From Vigna angularis (lineage: Eukaryota > Streptophyta > Magnoliopsida > Fabales > Fabaceae): a stretch of 64,000 nucleotides of DNA. Under the pieces are notes generated by a model. It made no database searches. It was not told the origin of the DNA and worked only from the letters and a program-made list of their open reading frames with translations. Below are positions 60,977 to 64,000 of the stretch, piece by piece (the stretch's first letter is position 1; the number at the start of each line of letters is the position of its first letter). The DNA is taken from NCBI RefSeq assembly GCF_016808095.1, contig NC_068970.1, positions 38,040,630 to 38,104,629 on the forward strand. The letters run 5' to 3'. The position numbers and the translations under genes were made by a program.

Positions 60977-62300
60977 AAATTGATTTTGCTTCCTTTGGTA
61001 GAACCTTAATTACAAAAAGACATTAATTATAAACAATTTGTTGTCTTATCTTCATAAAAATTCTGGAGTCCTTGTTCTAGGTCAATGTATTGTGAGAAGA
61101 AATTGACAGCCACTACAACATATGGTCGACACTAATTTTATTTATATCCTATGAAAGTATTGCTGAAAAGAAAAATACATAACTTTTGACACAAATCATC
61201 CTATAAAACTAACCATTCATTCTAATAAACATACTTGTAATTAGTGTTGAGACAAGTAAAGAAATTTAGCATATTTGAAATGCATAAAACAGAAGACAGA
61301 AACATATATTCCACCCATTACCTACCTTTAAATTCAATTCAGATATTGAAGAAGTACCAATGTCTATTGATAAAGCTGATTTGAAGTCTTCAAACGTCCA
61401 GGTTGAGAATAAGGTGATTTGAGATACATGATAAATCATATCCATCAGAAAATATTTGATTAGCAAAAACCACTGAAGAATAGTGCAGAGCTGAGAAATT
61501 GTAAAGTTGAACCAAGAACAACTATATTAATTGTAAAAAGATTGTATACGTATGATAAGAAAGGAAAGAACAATGGTTTGAATTGAAGAAAACATAATAA
61601 AATATCAAAATTGGTGAAAATAGAGCAGACCTTGAATATTCTGAAAAACTAGTTCATAAAAACTCATCCTTATTCATGTTACTTTCACTTTTGATTGAAC
61701 AATATCGCATATGCCGAGACAAGGCAGAGCCCACCTAACAACCCAAGAAAAATTCAAGCCTACAGAATTACTGATTCAAGCTCAACCCACGAAGAATGAC
61801 TTCCAACATCATGATTCAAAACTAGAATTGAATCCATTACTTTCCCTCAAAAGGGGCGTGAGAAATGAATTATGGATACCAAACAAGTGGAAAACCAAAA
61901 CTCGACAAAAATAAAACAAAGAGAAAAAGAAGATTTACCGGAAGTAAGTGAAATATGGAGGCGGAACCGAGTGTTCTACGAATAATAGATTTGGCGAGGT
62001 CTCAGCAGAAGAGAGCGTTGCAAGGTTGGTGATAGAGGTTCGCGAAGGTTTGGATCGTTCCTCAGTAAGGTGAGAAGAAGAATGTCGAAGTATTGATGTT
62101 TGAGTGAGAACTTTCAATGGTGTTTGTATCTGCGGTGCGTTCTTGAAAGAATGAGTCGTTTGATCGAAAAAGGGTCTTAACCCACCCGTAGCTGTCCCAA
62201 CCCATTCTATCAAGGGTTTTTGGGGCTGGGGGCTTTCAGAAAGCCCCTATTAAGTGGCCACTAAAACGAGGCTTAATTTTTAATAGGTGGATTAAAATGA
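60977..62300 (-). other. Mosaic sequence with exon-like pieces, unassigned
   Basis: Minus strand at 61340-61440 reads TWTFEDFKSALSIDIGTSSI then SELNLK, ending at a CAAG-less AAAG|GTAGGT donor-like site. 62213-61935 is open for 92 codons (Ser/Thr-rich, like an organelle-targeting N-terminus). Neither is recognised. They may belong to the same captured-fragment mosaic as 55.48-56.86 kb, split by the Copia insertion. A perfect hairpin ggggctttc-a-gaaagcccc lies at 62229-62247. Confidence 0.35.
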
Positions 62301-62310
62301 CACCCCCTAG

Positions 62311-63367
62311 GAGTGTTACTCCCTCCACCACCATACAATATTTCTTACACCTCCCCAACTTTTCTTATTTTTAAAACTAACCTTATGTAAATATTTATTT
62401 TTACTTTTACCTATTTTAATTTAAAACCCTATTTCCATTCTCATTCTCTTTTCTATTGCGACAGTAACCTCACACCCCCACATCCTTACATAACCCCTTC
62501 CTTCCTCACATATCATTCCTCTCTCAAAGTTTCAACATTCTACTTCTCATTTTTATTTATTCTTCTTTTCCATTCCAGCCGTGACCTCCAACCCAACCGC
62601 CACTTCTTCATCTCCAACCTCCCTCTAAACCATACCCTAGTTTTTAACCATCCTCACTAAAATTCTCTCTTTCTCATTCAAATATAACTTCTCACGCCAC
62701 ACACTCCTCTTCTTTCCTAAACCACACTACAACTCAATTCTACTCTTTATTTTCTCCATGACGTTCCCATAAACAAGCCACATCATGCAAAGTTTCCTTT
62801 TATATTACATCTACAACTTCCAGAGACCAATTAAATACTCTTTCTAACTCTTCTCTTTCTTTTTCTTTTTCTTTTTCAATAACAAAATCCTCTCTTCTTA
62901 TAAGCTCCCTTCTTCTCACCATAATGCCATCTTCACTAGAAAACATACCAACAGACACTTATCTACAGTGCACACCTTCATTGTGAGAACCTTTCTCCTC
63001 CACCATCTTTACCTATTTTCTTCTTCTATGTTATTATTGAGTTTAAGCTTTTTCCCTTGTTATCAAAATCTCTGCTTTGCTACTTTTCCCTTCTCAGCTT
63101 TTTCTTCTTCTATGTTGGGAATGTGATTTCGCGATCCATAGCTTTTTTGGGCTCGTAGTTACAACTTTTCTAGATACTGACATCAGATGTAGATATGCAA
63201 CGGATGTTGATATTCGTTCGTTGACATTCGTTTAAGAATATAACGGATACTGACATCCGTTTATAAAGTTAAAATTTTTAATCACACAAAATTAAATATT
63301 ATAGAAGTACAAAAAGGGAATGAAGAGGTATAGGAAACACCTTGTGGTGGTGGAGGGAGGAACACTC
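62311..63367. mobile_element. Non-autonomous MULE of the CCACCACC-TIR family
   Basis: Left end gagtgttactccctccacca and the inverse of the right end gagtgttcctccctccacca match at 19 of 20 positions. Flanks are caccccctag (62301-62310) and cacccctag (63368-63376), a 9-10 bp TSD with one indel. The 1057-bp interior is non-coding, CT-rich on the plus strand in its left two thirds, with an inverted 'aacggat..atccgtt' motif near 63195-63265. It has the same TIR family as the Pack-MULE at 40529-41814. Confidence 0.82.
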
Positions 63368-63376
63368 CACCCCTAG

Positions 63377-64000
63377 GTATGGTTGAGAGGTAATCATGTA
63401 TAGTAGACAAGAATCCAAACTAAGAGGAATCCAAACCAAGAGAGATTTTCGAATAGGGAAGGAAACACCCTGTGTAACATTCTTGTTAATTATAGTTTTT
63501 GTAGTTTGGAAGAATTAATATGATTTCTTTAAAAACATAAACAAAAGAGTCTTCTTATTTTTCGCTTTGCTTAGATTCTTTATGCTTGGTGGGTTTTGTC
63601 CTAGTCCGCATGACTCCTTTATACTTTTTCTTTTATTATTAATACAATCTTTTATGTCCTTCAGCACATCAAATCCTATCTATAAAAAAATAATTAAGAA
63701 AAATAAGAAATAAGAAATAGTTAGCTTTAAGCTTCATTCAAAGTTATTTTATTGTAAATTAAAAAGAAAATATATGTAACAATAAACAATTAATACCATC
63801 ACTCCAGTAACATACATCCTATCTCAAATAAAAAGAAGCACTCACTTGTCAAGAAATTAAAGGTTGTTGAAGAAGGTGAGAAACCCTTGGAAATGTTGGG
63901 TGAACTTTCCTCAACCATAGCTTACCAAAACCTATTTTAGGAATGGAAAAATTATGAAATATCCGTTAAATTAAAGGGTTGTTTTGGTCACAAAAAATCC
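63377..64000. other. AT-rich intergenic, no gene seen
   Basis: No coding frame or repeat boundary recognised up to the end of the window. Confidence 0.5.

Noticed and set aside
62229..62264. Possible Helitron 3' end (9-bp hairpin followed by ctaa)
   Set aside because: The hairpin is convincing, but CTAA is followed by A rather than T, the distance is longer than usual, and no 5' TC end was found for the exon mosaic to its left.

Overview
The window is plant nuclear DNA. It is AT-rich, has intron-containing plant genes (RABA GTPase, WOX homeobox factor, ROP GTPase), and is filled by nested LTR retrotransposons, TRIMs, MULEs, a hAT element and a SINE. The repeat families, notably the TRIM whose LTR reads 'ttggaagtcccacatcgact' and an Athila-type LTR, suggest a legume, probably Phaseoleae such as Vigna or Phaseolus. 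That assignment is inference; no database was consulted.

Three host genes look intact, all on the minus strand: a RABA1f-like Rab GTPase (3298-6520, 2 exons), a WOX9-type homeobox transcription factor (21537-23282, 3 or 4 exons) and a type-I ROP GTPase (37217-38898, 7 exons, one GC-AG intron). They are isolated genes rather than a pathway cluster, although RABA1 and ROP proteins both act in polarised secretion and cell-shape control.

The rest is transposon territory. Left part (1-18 kb): gypsy remnants, a hAT element with perfect TSDs carrying a broken mTERF gene fragment (1470-2583), a solo Athila-type LTR with perfect TSDs (11918-13165), a truncated gypsy LTR plus gag (14291-15690), and a SIRE-like Copia gag plus LTR (15690-17785) whose LTR holds four precisely spaced pairs of a 12-bp palindrome. 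Middle (24-43 kb): a gene-like segment inside long diverged inverted repeats, a second Athila-type LTR, a TRIM array containing a nested 2.35-kb solo LTR, a tRNA-derived SINE, and a Pack-MULE (40529-41814) holding a broken CIP7-like fragment.

Right part (45-64 kb): the most notable object is an apparently complete 5.4-kb MULE (45133-50576). Its 160-bp terminal inverted repeats differ at one position. It carries an uninterrupted four-exon transposase and a second, convergent two-exon gene for a GRF-type zinc finger plus transmembrane protein, an arrangement like mudrA/mudrB of maize MuDR. Next come a mosaic of exon fragments from unrelated host genes (TM9SF, RFC3-like, BED finger), a Copia element with intact ends and TSDs but no reverse transcriptase (57534-60971), and a second non-autonomous MULE of the same TIR family as the Pack-MULE.
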